Below are positions 27,814-36,700 of a stretch of 64,000 nucleotides of DNA, one piece after another; the first letter of the stretch is position 1; each line of letters starts with the position of its first letter. Made by a program: the position numbers and the translations under genes. The stretch is from assembly GCF_019093865.1 (NCBI RefSeq), contig NZ_JABJXD010000003.1, positions 246,714 to 310,713 of the forward strand, in the 5' to 3' direction. The notes beneath the pieces were generated by a model. The model did no database searches and was not told where the DNA came from. It was given only the letters and a program-made list of their open reading frames with translations. The stretch comes from Lentibacillus saliphilus (lineage in GTDB: Bacteria > Bacillota > Bacilli > Bacillales > Amphibacillaceae).

Positions 27814-28746
27814 TTAGCCTTCTCGGCGATTTTCGCCGTATAGTTTCACTTCTTTACTCACTTGGCGGATACGTTCAATCATTCTTCCGGCCTTTACTTT
27901 TTCAATGCCACCTCGATTTGAAAAAGCGAGCTGCTCTTCTAATTGATCGAGTGTATAGTTTGATGTAAAGAACACAGGTAGGCCTTCCATCATCCTATAT
28001 TGAAGAATTGTGCCGAGAATCTCATCTCTAAACCAAGCAGATTGTGTTTCTGCACCAATGTCATCTAACATGAGTACATCAGCTGTTTTGAAGTATTCTA
28101 TTTTAGAATTAATTGAATCATCCTTGATGGACGTCTTCATTTCACGAACGAGTTCTGGCATATAAATAATCATAGATGAAATGTTATTTTCTTTTAGTTT
28201 ATTCGCAATTGCCCCGAGAAAGTATGTTTTACCAACACCAAAAGGACCTGAAAAGAAGATACCTTTTTTAGGTAAGTCAGTCTGAGCATCATGTAAAAAA
28301 CGCAACGTCTCGGTAATTGCATCGCTTCTTGCGGCTTCTGGTTCTAGCTTATCCATTGTCGCCTCTAAAATATCTTTAGGTACATACAAGCTTTGAATCA
28401 TCTCTCGCTGCTTTTGCGCCTGTTCATAAGCGATCATCGTATGACATTTTTCATAGGACAGATGTATATCGTCGTTGTCAATATGCAAAACAGGAGAATA
28501 CCCTTTAAGAATGTTTTTACACGATTGATATGATGCACATTGATCGCATTGCTTTGATTGGGTGCTGAATTCATATAACTTTATCAGATTTTTTTCAATA
28601 ACCGATTCGGGCAAGTCTGGATAACCAGCAAGAAACTGTTTAATTTCTGGGTCATTCAATACGGCCTGTTTCATCTTTAAATAATTTTCTTTAAAGCTTT
28701 CGTTATCCTTCATCCACTTTTGTAATGCAGACTGTATTTTTTTCAT
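27814..28746 (-). CDS. dnaI: Primosomal protein DnaI (helicase loader ATPase)
   Basis: A 310-residue AAA+ ATPase that loads the replicative helicase DnaC. The N-terminal zinc-binding region has Cys67, Cys70, Cys76, Cys101 and His102. Walker A SGPFGVGKT is at about 166-174, Walker B VLMLDD follows and FTSNY marks sensor I. ATG 28746 has AAGGA eight bases upstream and matches family N-termini (MKKIQSALQKWM). It follows dnaB by about 75 bases; the pair acts together at replication initiation. Confidence 0.96.
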   Translation of the reverse strand: MKKIQSALQKWMKDNESFKENYLKMKQAVLNDPEIKQFLAGYPDLPESVIEKNLIKLYEFSTQSKQCDQCASYQSCKNILKGYSPVLHIDNDDIHLSYEKCHTMIAYEQAQKQREMIQSLYVPKDILEATMDKLEPEAARSDAITETLRFLHDAQTDLPKKGIFFSGPFGVGKTYFLGAIANKLKENNISSMIIYMPELVREMKTSIKDDSINSKIEYFKTADVLMLDDIGAETQSAWFRDEILGTILQYRMMEGLPVFFTSNYTLDQLEEQLAFSNRGGIEKVKAGRMIERIRQVSKEVKLYGENRREG

Positions 28747-28820
28747 TACGATCATCCTTGCGTCCAAAAATTTAAGTAAACCCGCTTATACCATTCAATG
28801 AACAACTACGGAGCTGTCGG

Positions 28821-30188
28821 TTATTTCTTTGAGCTTTGAGAAAAGGCCCGAAGCATCTCTGCCAATTCTTCTTTTTTCTCTTCATCATTTTCATGAACGT
28901 GAGCGGCATTTTCTTGATTGACCTGCTGTTGCTTCTTTTGCTGACGTGCCTTAAACCAGTCTGGTATCACTTCTTGATTATACGTTTTCCGGTATGATGG
29001 CCGTTTATTTGATTGTTGGCCAAATTTCTTTAATTCCTGCTTGGCGAACGCCATGGCTTCTTCTGCAGTCGTTAGCTTTGCGCGCGACCAATGACTCGCT
29101 ATTTTTTCCAAGTAATTTTTGGAGAGCTTCATATTTGACTGTAATAAAACATAATGAATTAAAACGTTCATGACAGGAGATGGCAAGCCTTGCGTTGTCA
29201 TCACTTCACGAATAATCTTCATATCCTGTTCACTCGCCTGTTGTCCGCTAGACAAATCTTCAAGCAATTGCTTAGGTGACATGATCTCCAGTCTTTGAAT
29301 TAACTGAGACTCTTTAGTTTCTGCCCGTTTCAACTGTTGATGATTCTCACTAGGTTTGGGCTGTGCAGGTTTTTCCGTCAGTTTAATTGCTTTTTCAGCA
29401 TAAGTTGCTTTAAAGAGATCATGACAGGCTGACTTAAATTCTTCTTGATCAATTTGGTTGTCCTCCGTCAATGCCCACAATAACGCTTTCTCCACATCAT
29501 GCTGTGGCAAATCATATAATGCAAGCATCTGAGTAATGAGTTGTTTGTTTTGTGTTGTTAACACGTGCTTAACTGGAATCATGCGTTGTTTTAGCATGTG
29601 GGACATCCAAGTAAAATCAATCTTGTCAACAGGCGGCGATGAATCAACTGCATCAATGCTTGGGAGACTGTCAATTGCGTCATTTCCAGGTTCAAACGTT
29701 TGAAAAACATCGTGGAAAGAAGCTGTAATATTCTCTCCTTCTTGTACAGTCTGATGAGAGCCAACTTGTTGCTTTAAGACGCTAAATCGATCACGACCAA
29801 GGTGGTGATATAACAGCTGTGACAGCATCGCGTCTTTAAAGAAGTCAGCTGGGGAAAAAGGTGGTTGAAGAACGTACATATACACGTTCTCTGCACGCTT
29901 AACTTTGTAAGTTTTCAATAAACCGATACCTTCTAGCTTCAATCTTGCTTTATATATGTCATCGAGAGGCATATTTAAATAGCTCATTAACGTATGGTGC
30001 GTATGGGGTGTATCTTTCGTTTGCATCTGTCTGTCGACGAGCAATGTCTGGTAAAGTGCTATTGCATTAATACCGATTAATGGCTGATATAAATGTGTTA
30101 AAGACATTGTATAATCAATCGGCATAGAAGCATCTAAACGGACTGCGTAACCGTCAACAGGTAATATTTTACCTATATAGTTCATCAT
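28821..30188 (-). CDS. dnaB: Replication initiation and membrane attachment protein DnaB
   Basis: A 455-residue Bacillus-type DnaB (not the helicase of E. coli), which with DnaD and DnaI loads the helicase at oriC and links the origin to the membrane. N-terminal winged-helix DDBH1 region (LTHLYQPLIGINAIALYQTL) and C-terminal DDBH2 region with the YxxxIxxHW-like YLEKIASHWSRAKLTT. ATG 30188 (or 30185) has GGGAGG four to seven bases upstream. It follows nrdR by 34 bases. Confidence 0.95.
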   Translation of the reverse strand: MMNYIGKILPVDGYAVRLDASMPIDYTMSLTHLYQPLIGINAIALYQTLLVDRQMQTKDTPHTHHTLMSYLNMPLDDIYKARLKLEGIGLLKTYKVKRAENVYMYVLQPPFSPADFFKDAMLSQLLYHHLGRDRFSVLKQQVGSHQTVQEGENITASFHDVFQTFEPGNDAIDSLPSIDAVDSSPPVDKIDFTWMSHMLKQRMIPVKHVLTTQNKQLITQMLALYDLPQHDVEKALLWALTEDNQIDQEEFKSACHDLFKATYAEKAIKLTEKPAQPKPSENHQQLKRAETKESQLIQRLEIMSPKQLLEDLSSGQQASEQDMKIIREVMTTQGLPSPVMNVLIHYVLLQSNMKLSKNYLEKIASHWSRAKLTTAEEAMAFAKQELKKFGQQSNKRPSYRKTYNQEVIPDWFKARQQKKQQQVNQENAAHVHENDEEKKEELAEMLRAFSQSSKK

Positions 30189-30221
30189 TGTTCCTCCCAC
30201 AACATGGTGAAACGAGATAGA

Positions 30222-30689
30222 TTACGATTCATGCTTATCTGATTTAATTAGGTCTGTTAATTCGTCAAGGAAAACACTAAGATCCTTGAACTGACGATAT
30301 ACCGATGCAAACCTAACATAAGCAACTTCATCAACCTCTGATAAATGGGTCATGACCACTTTCCCTATATGATCGCTATCAACCTCTGAAAACCCTGCAC
30401 TGCGTAGTTCTTTTTCGCATTGTACGGCGATATTTTCAATTGTATCAAGCGAAACAGGCCGTTTCTCACATGCCTTAATTAAACCACCTGTAATTTTTTG
30501 GCGACTGAATTCCTGACGCGTACCATCCTTTTTAACGACGATAAGCGGTACTTCTTCTATACGCTCAAATGTTGTAAAGCGAAAACCGCAATCTTCACAC
30601 TCGCGCCTCCGTCTAATGGCACGGCCTTCTTCTATTGGTCTTGAATCTAGAACTTTCGTACTTTTAGAATGACAATTTGAACATCTCAT
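30222..30689 (-). CDS. nrdR: Transcriptional repressor NrdR
   Basis: A 155-residue NrdR, which represses ribonucleotide reductase genes in response to ATP/dATP. Zinc ribbon cysteines 3, 6, 31 and 34 (MRCSNC and ECEDCGF) precede the ATP-cone domain ([19 protein letters not shown]). Conserved order nrdR-dnaB-dnaI. Ends 33 bases before dnaB, so probably one transcript. Confidence 0.98.
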   Translation of the reverse strand: MRCSNCHSKSTKVLDSRPIEEGRAIRRRRECEDCGFRFTTFERIEEVPLIVVKKDGTRQEFSRQKITGGLIKACEKRPVSLDTIENIAVQCEKELRSAGFSEVDSDHIGKVVMTHLSEVDEVAYVRFASVYRQFKDLSVFLDELTDLIKSDKHES

Positions 30690-30711
30690 CTATTCGACCT
30701 CATTTCCTTCG

Positions 30712-31098
30712 TTAGTTACGGTCTAGTTTTGGCAATTGTTGATCTAACGTATCATATAGCTGTTTAATCACTTTATTGCTGTAGCCAAAGTCAAAAGGAA
30801 GAACAGATTCAGATGTGACAGATAAATCAATTGCAGTTTGAAAAGGTCTAACCATAATAACGGTCGTAATAATAAATACTTTTTTTCCTTTTTTAGTATA
30901 AACACTGATTTCCCCATGCTCTTTTGAAATAGCGTTTAAGTCATAAAGTTGTTTATTAGAAAACAGTTCTTCTAGTTTCGCAAGCGCTTGATCCTTCGTC
31001 GCCTTATAATAATGTGATTGCAACGCTGGGTCCTCATGTTTATCGCGCGTTTCTGCATGATTACTAAAGTATTTAGCGATCGTTTGTCGAAAAGACAT
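30712..31098 (-). CDS. Conserved small cytosolic protein, unknown function
   Basis: A 128-residue soluble protein without signal or membrane segments. The pattern AIDLSVTSESVLPFDFGYSN near the C-terminus recalls DUF1499 proteins (V.V.S.SR.G..DLG.N), but I would not assign it on that alone. It occupies the position between gapB and nrdR where B. subtilis has speD. ATG 31098 follows CGAGGTGGA. It precedes nrdR by 22 bases and may be cotranscribed with nrdR-dnaB-dnaI. Confidence 0.75.
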   Translation of the reverse strand: MSFRQTIAKYFSNHAETRDKHEDPALQSHYYKATKDQALAKLEELFSNKQLYDLNAISKEHGEISVYTKKGKKVFIITTVIMVRPFQTAIDLSVTSESVLPFDFGYSNKVIKQLYDTLDQQLPKLDRN

Positions 31099-31270
31099 GT
31101 ATATCCACCTCGAAAGTGACTTATTTTAATATAGATTGTCTTTATTTTAACATGTTTTCTTTAAATCGACTAATACCGTTTTATAGTTTAATCTATCAAC
31201 ACAAAAATGGGGTTCGATTATGTCTGATTTTACTATATTGAGTTAGCGTTTAGCAGCGCGGCAATTATTC

Positions 31271-31312
31271 AAAAAAATAAAACGAGCCATCTATAAAAGG
31301 ATGACTCGTTTT
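31271..31312 (-). terminator. Terminator of gapB
   Basis: Arms AAAACGAGCCAT (31279-31290) and ATGACTCGTTTT (31301-31312), one mismatch, with ATTTTTTT following on the minus strand; 12 bases past the gapB stop. Confidence 0.85.
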
Positions 31313-31324
31313 AATTAAAGAGGC

Positions 31325-32353
31325 TTATAAGGTTGCTGTTTGCTCTGCATGAAGTAAAGATCCGATATAGGATGTTAAATCGATGACGCGTTTTGAATAG
31401 CCCCATTCATTATCATACCATGCCAATACTTTAACTTTCTTATCTTCCATTACCATTGTGGATAATCCATCTATAATTGCTGAATGCTCATTTGTTGTGT
31501 AATCAATCGATACAAGTGGTTCTTCACTATATTTTATAATGCCTGGCATTACACGTTCAGCATGTCGAAATGCTTCATTAATTCGTTGTACGGTGACCGT
31601 TTCTTCAACATCAACAACTAAATCTACAAGAGATACATTTGGAGTCGGTACCCTTAGTGCCATCCCATGTAACTTTCCATCAAGGTGTGGCATAACCTCT
31701 CCTAACGCTTTAGCAGCTCCGGTTGAGGTTGGAATAATCGATTGTGTACACCCTCTTGCACGACGTAAATCCTTATGCGGATTATCAAGGTTCTTTTGAT
31801 CATTCGTAAATGCATGAACAGTCGTCATAAGACCGTTGTTGATCGTGAAATTGTCATCAAGTACCTTTACAACCGGTGCAAGACAATTGGTTGTGCAGGA
31901 TGCATTGGAAATGACGTGATGACTGTCAGGATCATATTCGTCATCATTGACCCCCATTACAATTGTCTTATCTACTTGTTTACCTGGTGCAGTAATTACA
32001 ACTTTGCGAGCGCCTGCCTCAAGATGTCCACTAGCACCTTCTTTTGAATTGAATTTCCCTGTTGCTTCAATGACAATGTCTATTTCAAACTTTTCCCATG
32101 GCAGCTGTTTAGGATCGCGGTTATTTACAAGCCATACTTTTTTGCCATCTACTTCAAGAAAGTTTGAATGCGCTTTAATTGTACTGGAAAACTTACCGTG
32201 CACACTGTCATATGTGATAAGATGAGCCAGTGTCTCGGGTGGGTAACTTGCATTGACAGCTACAACCTCGAGCTGGTCATCATTGATCGCTTGGCGAAAA
32301 ACCATTCGGCCAATTCGACCAAATCCATTAATGGCAATGCGTGTTTTTGTCAT
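31325..32353 (-). CDS. gapB: Glyceraldehyde-3-phosphate dehydrogenase, gluconeogenic GapB type
   Basis: A 342-residue GAPDH with Rossmann motif INGFGRIGR and catalytic Cys153 in SNASCTTNCLAP. The cofactor loop reads NASYPPE where glycolytic GapA has NDL, so the Asp that excludes NADP is missing; this is the GapB signature for NADP-preferring, gluconeogenic enzymes. Two matches to the CcpN repressor site lie in the promoter (32369-32379, 32404-32414), consistent with glycolytic repression. AGGAGGATTAAAAA lies before the ATG. Ends in its own terminator. Confidence 0.96.
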   Translation of the reverse strand: MTKTRIAINGFGRIGRMVFRQAINDDQLEVVAVNASYPPETLAHLITYDSVHGKFSSTIKAHSNFLEVDGKKVWLVNNRDPKQLPWEKFEIDIVIEATGKFNSKEGASGHLEAGARKVVITAPGKQVDKTIVMGVNDDEYDPDSHHVISNASCTTNCLAPVVKVLDDNFTINNGLMTTVHAFTNDQKNLDNPHKDLRRARGCTQSIIPTSTGAAKALGEVMPHLDGKLHGMALRVPTPNVSLVDLVVDVEETVTVQRINEAFRHAERVMPGIIKYSEEPLVSIDYTTNEHSAIIDGLSTMVMEDKKVKVLAWYDNEWGYSKRVIDLTSYIGSLLHAEQTATL

Positions 32354-32368
32354 TTTTTAATCCTCCTG

Positions 32369-32379
32369 TATATGTCACA
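32369..32379 (-). promoter_or_regulatory. CcpN site, promoter-distal
   Basis: TGTGACATATA on the minus strand matches the CcpN consensus TRTGHYATAYW at all 11 positions. Lies downstream of the -10 box, 16 bases before gapB. Confidence 0.75.
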
Positions 32380-32403
32380 CTTATTTGGATTATATTCATG
32401 ATT

Positions 32404-32414
32404 AGTATAGCATA
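32404..32414 (-). promoter_or_regulatory. CcpN site overlapping gapB -10 box
   Basis: TATGCTATACT matches TRTGHYATAYW at all 11 positions and contains the probable -10 box TATACT (32404-32409). It is 35 bases from the second site, as two-site CcpN operators are in B. subtilis gapB. Confidence 0.78.
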
Positions 32415-32516
32415 TTAAACAGGAAATGTGTCGTTTATTTGTAATTTATTATGCAATTCCTTAATAGATTGATAGGAAACATGCATCATCACGACAAATG
32501 GTGTTTTTTAAGTCTG

Positions 32517-33116
32517 TTAAATCACGTGCCATTGATGTAAGAGCCGTTGTAATTGTTCATATGATTCAAGCTTCGTACCGTCATTTTGAATGATGGCATC
32601 AGCGAGAGACGCTTTTTCTTTAATGGACATTTGGGCGTTAATACGTTGTTGGGCTTCTTCTTGATTAAAGCCATCTCGTGCCATTAACCGTTCGAGCTGT
32701 GTCATTGGGTCAACCGCTACAACGATTGTCCGGTCAACAAGATGGACTAAGTCATTCTCAAATAACAATGGAATATCAAGTACAACTGCCGGCACACCTG
32801 ACTGAATACATGCATCACGGCGTTCGATCATTTTTTTACGAATGGCAGGATGGACAATTCGATTCAGCAAAAGCCGCTTTTCTTCATCAGCAAAAACGAT
32901 ACTGCCGAGCTTTTTCCGATCCAACGTTCGATCTTCTCGTAATATCAAATCCCCAAATGCTTCTACGATGTCATGATAGCCTTGTTCACCTGGGCGAACA
33001 ACGTCTCGTGCCAATTTATCAGCATCAATAACTGGTATGTTAAAGTCATCAAACATGAGCGAAATCGTGCTTTTCCCACTGGCAATACTACCCGTTAGTC
33101 CGATTACGAGTGTCAT
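32517..33116 (-). CDS. coaE: Dephospho-CoA kinase
   Basis: A 199-residue P-loop kinase doing the last step of coenzyme A synthesis. Walker A GLTGSIASGKST at residues 6-17; the CoA-domain segments DADKLARDVV and VVLDIPLLFEN are present. It begins one base after the mutM stop, so the two are coupled within polA-mutM-coaE. The ytaF gene found here in B. subtilis is absent. Confidence 0.97.
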   Translation of the reverse strand: MTLVIGLTGSIASGKSTISLMFDDFNIPVIDADKLARDVVRPGEQGYHDIVEAFGDLILREDRTLDRKKLGSIVFADEEKRLLLNRIVHPAIRKKMIERRDACIQSGVPAVVLDIPLLFENDLVHLVDRTIVVAVDPMTQLERLMARDGFNQEEAQQRINAQMSIKEKASLADAIIQNDGTKLESYEQLQRLLHQWHVI

Positions 33117-33117
33117 C

Positions 33118-33957
33118 TTAACGTTCCTCCTGAAATGGTTGACATGTTGTGCAAATATGGGTCCCTCGTCCAGCAGCTCTCAGCTTAACAATTGGTGTTC
33201 CGCATGATGGACATGGCTTATCTGTCTGACCATAAACTGCAAGCTTTTGTTGGAACATGCCCATTGTACCCTGGGTGTTCACATAAGATCGAATGGTTGT
33301 TCCACCTTGCAATACCGCTTCTTCCAAAGTTTGAATGGCATGTTCGTGCACCGCACCCACTTCTAGCTTCGTCAAGGTACAGGCACGACGCAACGGATGA
33401 ATTTGCGCCCTATATAAAGTCTCATCTACATAAATGTTGCCCAAACCCGCAACGATCGATTGATCAAGCAAGGCCACTTTGATCAATCGATTCGTTTTTT
33501 GTAGTTTCCCATACAAGTAATCAACCGTAAAATCAGTTTCAAAAGGATCTGGTCCTAAAGTCATTAATGGCTTTTGTGTCAATTCATCACCTTTAGGAAA
33601 TACGTGCATCGTTCCGAATTTACGAACGTCATTGTACCTTAGATCTTCACCAGTACTTAAATGGAAAATAACATGCGTATGTTTTTTTATCGGAGCATCT
33701 GATGGATGGACAGAATATTTCCCTTCCATACGAAGGTGTGAGACGAGAACATGATCATTTAGATGAAATACCAGAAACTTCCCTTTCCGCGTCACATCCT
33801 GTATCGTCTGTCCTGTTAAAATGCTTTTAAATACCGCACAATCATCAGGTTGCTTAATCATTTTCGGCCAAAATATGTCAACGTCGATAATGTCCTTATC
33901 CAGCACCAAATACTTTAACGTTTCTTTTATCGTTTCAACTTCTGGCAACTCAGGCAT
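33118..33957 (-). CDS. mutM: Formamidopyrimidine-DNA glycosylase
   Basis: A 279-residue Fpg/MutM that excises 8-oxoguanine. The N-terminal catalytic PELPEVETI (after Met removal), the helix-two-turn-helix with GLGNIYVDE and the C-terminal zinc finger (CPSCGTPIVK ... THICTTC) are complete. Lies between polA (12 bases) and coaE, a repair/replication operon. Confidence 0.98.
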   Translation of the reverse strand: MPELPEVETIKETLKYLVLDKDIIDVDIFWPKMIKQPDDCAVFKSILTGQTIQDVTRKGKFLVFHLNDHVLVSHLRMEGKYSVHPSDAPIKKHTHVIFHLSTGEDLRYNDVRKFGTMHVFPKGDELTQKPLMTLGPDPFETDFTVDYLYGKLQKTNRLIKVALLDQSIVAGLGNIYVDETLYRAQIHPLRRACTLTKLEVGAVHEHAIQTLEEAVLQGGTTIRSYVNTQGTMGMFQQKLAVYGQTDKPCPSCGTPIVKLRAAGRGTHICTTCQPFQEER

Positions 33958-33969
33958 ACGTCATTCTCC

Positions 33970-36606
33970 TTATTTTGCATCAAACCAGCTTGACCCATAA
34001 GCATATTCAACCTTAAGTGGCACATCTAACGCCACTGTTTGCTCCATGGTAGCAGGTACAATTTGTTTTAATTGTTCGATTTCATTTTCTGGTGCTTCAA
34101 GTATGAGTTCATCATGAACTTGTAGCAGGATTCGTGCCTGTAATTGTTCTTGTCTTAAGGTCTCTCTCAAATCAATCATTGCTTGTTTAATAATATCAGC
34201 TGCACTACCTTGGATTGGTGTGTTCATTGCCGTCCGTTCAGCAAAGCTGCGTCTGTTAAAGTTACGACTCGTTATATCTGGCAAATAACGCCGACGATTT
34301 TTCAATGTCGTCACATATCCATTGAGCTTGGCTTCTTTTACAATGTTGTCCATATAGTCTTTAACACCAGGATAACTGGCAAAATATCGATCGATGAACG
34401 TCTTCGCTTCTTTTCGTGTGATACCGAGATTTTGTGAGAGCCCGTAATCACTGATCCCATAGACGATCCCAAAATTTACTGCCTTTGATTGACGGCGCAT
34501 ATCAGACGTAACCTCATCACTAGAAACGTGAAAGACATCCATCGCCGTCTGTGTATGAATGTCTGCACCTTCTTTAAATGCAGCAATCAACTTATCATCC
34601 TGTGCCATATGGGCGAGAACACGCAGTTCAATTTGAGAATAGTCAGCCGCAAACATAACCCAATTCTTTTCCGATGGAATAAAAGCTTGACGAATTTTCC
34701 GTCCTTCCTCAAGCCGGATTGGGATATTTTGCAAATTAGGTTCGATCGAGCTAAGACGTCCAGTTTGCGTAAGGGCTTGATTGAATCGTGTATGAATTTT
34801 ATGTGTATCTTTATTCACGACTTTTAACAAGCCTTCAATGTAAGTGGACTGCAATTTACCTAACTGTCTGTACATAAGCAGCTTAGGAATAATATCGTGC
34901 TCTTGCTCAAGCTGCTCCAGCACATCAGCAGCCGTTGAATAACCTGTTTTCGTTTTTTTAATAACGGGTAGCTTTAATTTTTCAAATAAAATTGGCCCTA
35001 GCTGCTTTGGTGAATTCAAATTAAACGATTCACCGGCAAGATCATAAATATCATTGGCAAGATCTTCAAGGCGTTGCTTTAAGTCTTCACCCATGTTGTT
35101 CAACCGTTCAATATCGACATAGACACCTGTGTGCTCCATCTCACCAAGGATGAGTGCAAGTGGCATTTCGAGCTCTTTCAAAAGCTCATATTGGTTGTTT
35201 TCATTTAATGCGTCAGTCATGTTCACTTCCAGTCGATATAACGCATCTGCTTTACGAACAATGTGCTCGCTAAGCACTTCATTCTCTGGACGCTTTAATT
35301 TTGCACCTTTACCATACACTTCCTCATCATAACGGATGTCAGCAACATCCATACGATGTGCAATCGATGGAATGTCATGATGATTTTCGGATGGATCAAT
35401 CAAGTAAGATGCAAGTAACGCATCAAACGTAATGCCTTTTATATGGATATCGTTGTTTAACAGTGATACGAGCGTCTGCTTGGCATCAAATACGAGCTTT
35501 GTCTTTGTTGCATCCTCAGCCCATTTTTGAAACACGTCCGATCGTTTGATAACGTCTATTGGAAGAAACAGCTTATGCGCCTCATTAACAACACCAATAC
35601 CTATAATAGGTGCTGTATGATAATTATCTTCAAGTATTTCAACAACAAGAGCACTATGATCCATTAACATATCCGGTTCAAGTGTGTCGACAATGTTATA
35701 ATCAATGTCCGTAAGGGGCTTATCCTGTTCCTGTCCTTCAGTTTGCGCCGCTGTTGTCTTCGTTAACAGTGATTTAAAACCGAGTTCTTTAAACATATGA
35801 TTCACCTTATTGGAATCATATGTGTTGTAAACAATATCTTCAAGCTGGATATCAATTGGCGTATCCCGCTTTATCGTAACAAGTTCTTGGCTCATAAATG
35901 CATCTGCTTTATGGGTATCAAGATTTTCTTTAAGCTTTTTGCCTTTAACCTGGTCAAGACCATCATAAACCGCTGAAAGCGTATCAAATTGCTTTAAAAG
36001 CTTGATAGCCGTTTTTTCGCCTACGCCTGGAACGCCTGGGATATTATCAGAGCTATCACCCATAAGTGCTTTATAGTCGATAATTTGATGTGGCCGTATT
36101 CCCATCTTTTCAATCATATATTCAGGGGTGTACGTTTCAACGTCGCTAATCCCTTTTTTAGTTAAGGTCACCTCGACATTGTCATTTACGAGCTGCAATA
36201 AATCTTTATCACCAGAAACAATTGTCACTTTCCAGTCTTTGTCCACTTGGGATGCCAGTGTACCAATAATGTCATCAGCCTCGTACTGAGACAATTGATA
36301 ATGCGATATACCGAAAGCATCAAGTACTTCATGCATAACAGGGAACTGTTCAGATAACTCAGGTGGCGTTTTTTGACGCCCCCCTTTATATTCTTGATAC
36401 GTTTCATGGCGAAACGTCGTCTTACCAGCGTCAAATGCAACGAGTATGTGTGTTGGCTTTTCCTTTTCTAAAATACGAAAAAGCATCGTCGTAAAGCCAT
36501 ACACAGCATTTGTATAGACACCTTTATCATTGTTTAATAATGGTAATGCAAAAAAAGCCCGATATAAGATACTATTTCCATCAATCAGGACGAGTTTGTT
36601 TGTCAA
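33970..36606 (-). CDS. polA: DNA polymerase I
   Basis: An 878-residue Pol I: 5'-nuclease domain (1 to about 290, with SGDKDLLQLV), a central exonuclease-like domain and the polymerase with motif A DYSQIELRVLAH, motif B RRQSKAVNFGIVYG and motif C VHDELILE. The central domain lacks an evident DEDD carboxylate set, as in other Bacillus Pol I, so 3'-5' proofreading is probably absent. I start at TTG 36606, which has GGAGG eight bases upstream; ATG 36621 overlaps that site. Functions in repair and Okazaki fragment processing. Confidence 0.97.
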   Translation of the reverse strand: MTNKLVLIDGNSILYRAFFALPLLNNDKGVYTNAVYGFTTMLFRILEKEKPTHILVAFDAGKTTFRHETYQEYKGGRQKTPPELSEQFPVMHEVLDAFGISHYQLSQYEADDIIGTLASQVDKDWKVTIVSGDKDLLQLVNDNVEVTLTKKGISDVETYTPEYMIEKMGIRPHQIIDYKALMGDSSDNIPGVPGVGEKTAIKLLKQFDTLSAVYDGLDQVKGKKLKENLDTHKADAFMSQELVTIKRDTPIDIQLEDIVYNTYDSNKVNHMFKELGFKSLLTKTTAAQTEGQEQDKPLTDIDYNIVDTLEPDMLMDHSALVVEILEDNYHTAPIIGIGVVNEAHKLFLPIDVIKRSDVFQKWAEDATKTKLVFDAKQTLVSLLNNDIHIKGITFDALLASYLIDPSENHHDIPSIAHRMDVADIRYDEEVYGKGAKLKRPENEVLSEHIVRKADALYRLEVNMTDALNENNQYELLKELEMPLALILGEMEHTGVYVDIERLNNMGEDLKQRLEDLANDIYDLAGESFNLNSPKQLGPILFEKLKLPVIKKTKTGYSTAADVLEQLEQEHDIIPKLLMYRQLGKLQSTYIEGLLKVVNKDTHKIHTRFNQALTQTGRLSSIEPNLQNIPIRLEEGRKIRQAFIPSEKNWVMFAADYSQIELRVLAHMAQDDKLIAAFKEGADIHTQTAMDVFHVSSDEVTSDMRRQSKAVNFGIVYGISDYGLSQNLGITRKEAKTFIDRYFASYPGVKDYMDNIVKEAKLNGYVTTLKNRRRYLPDITSRNFNRRSFAERTAMNTPIQGSAADIIKQAMIDLRETLRQEQLQARILLQVHDELILEAPENEIEQLKQIVPATMEQTVALDVPLKVEYAYGSSWFDAK

Positions 36607-36700
36607 AACCTTTTCCTCCATTCAATCTTAGCCTTATGATTTCACCGTATATTGTATTTATTTTACACGATCTCCATCATTAAACCAAACAGAGTGAGCA

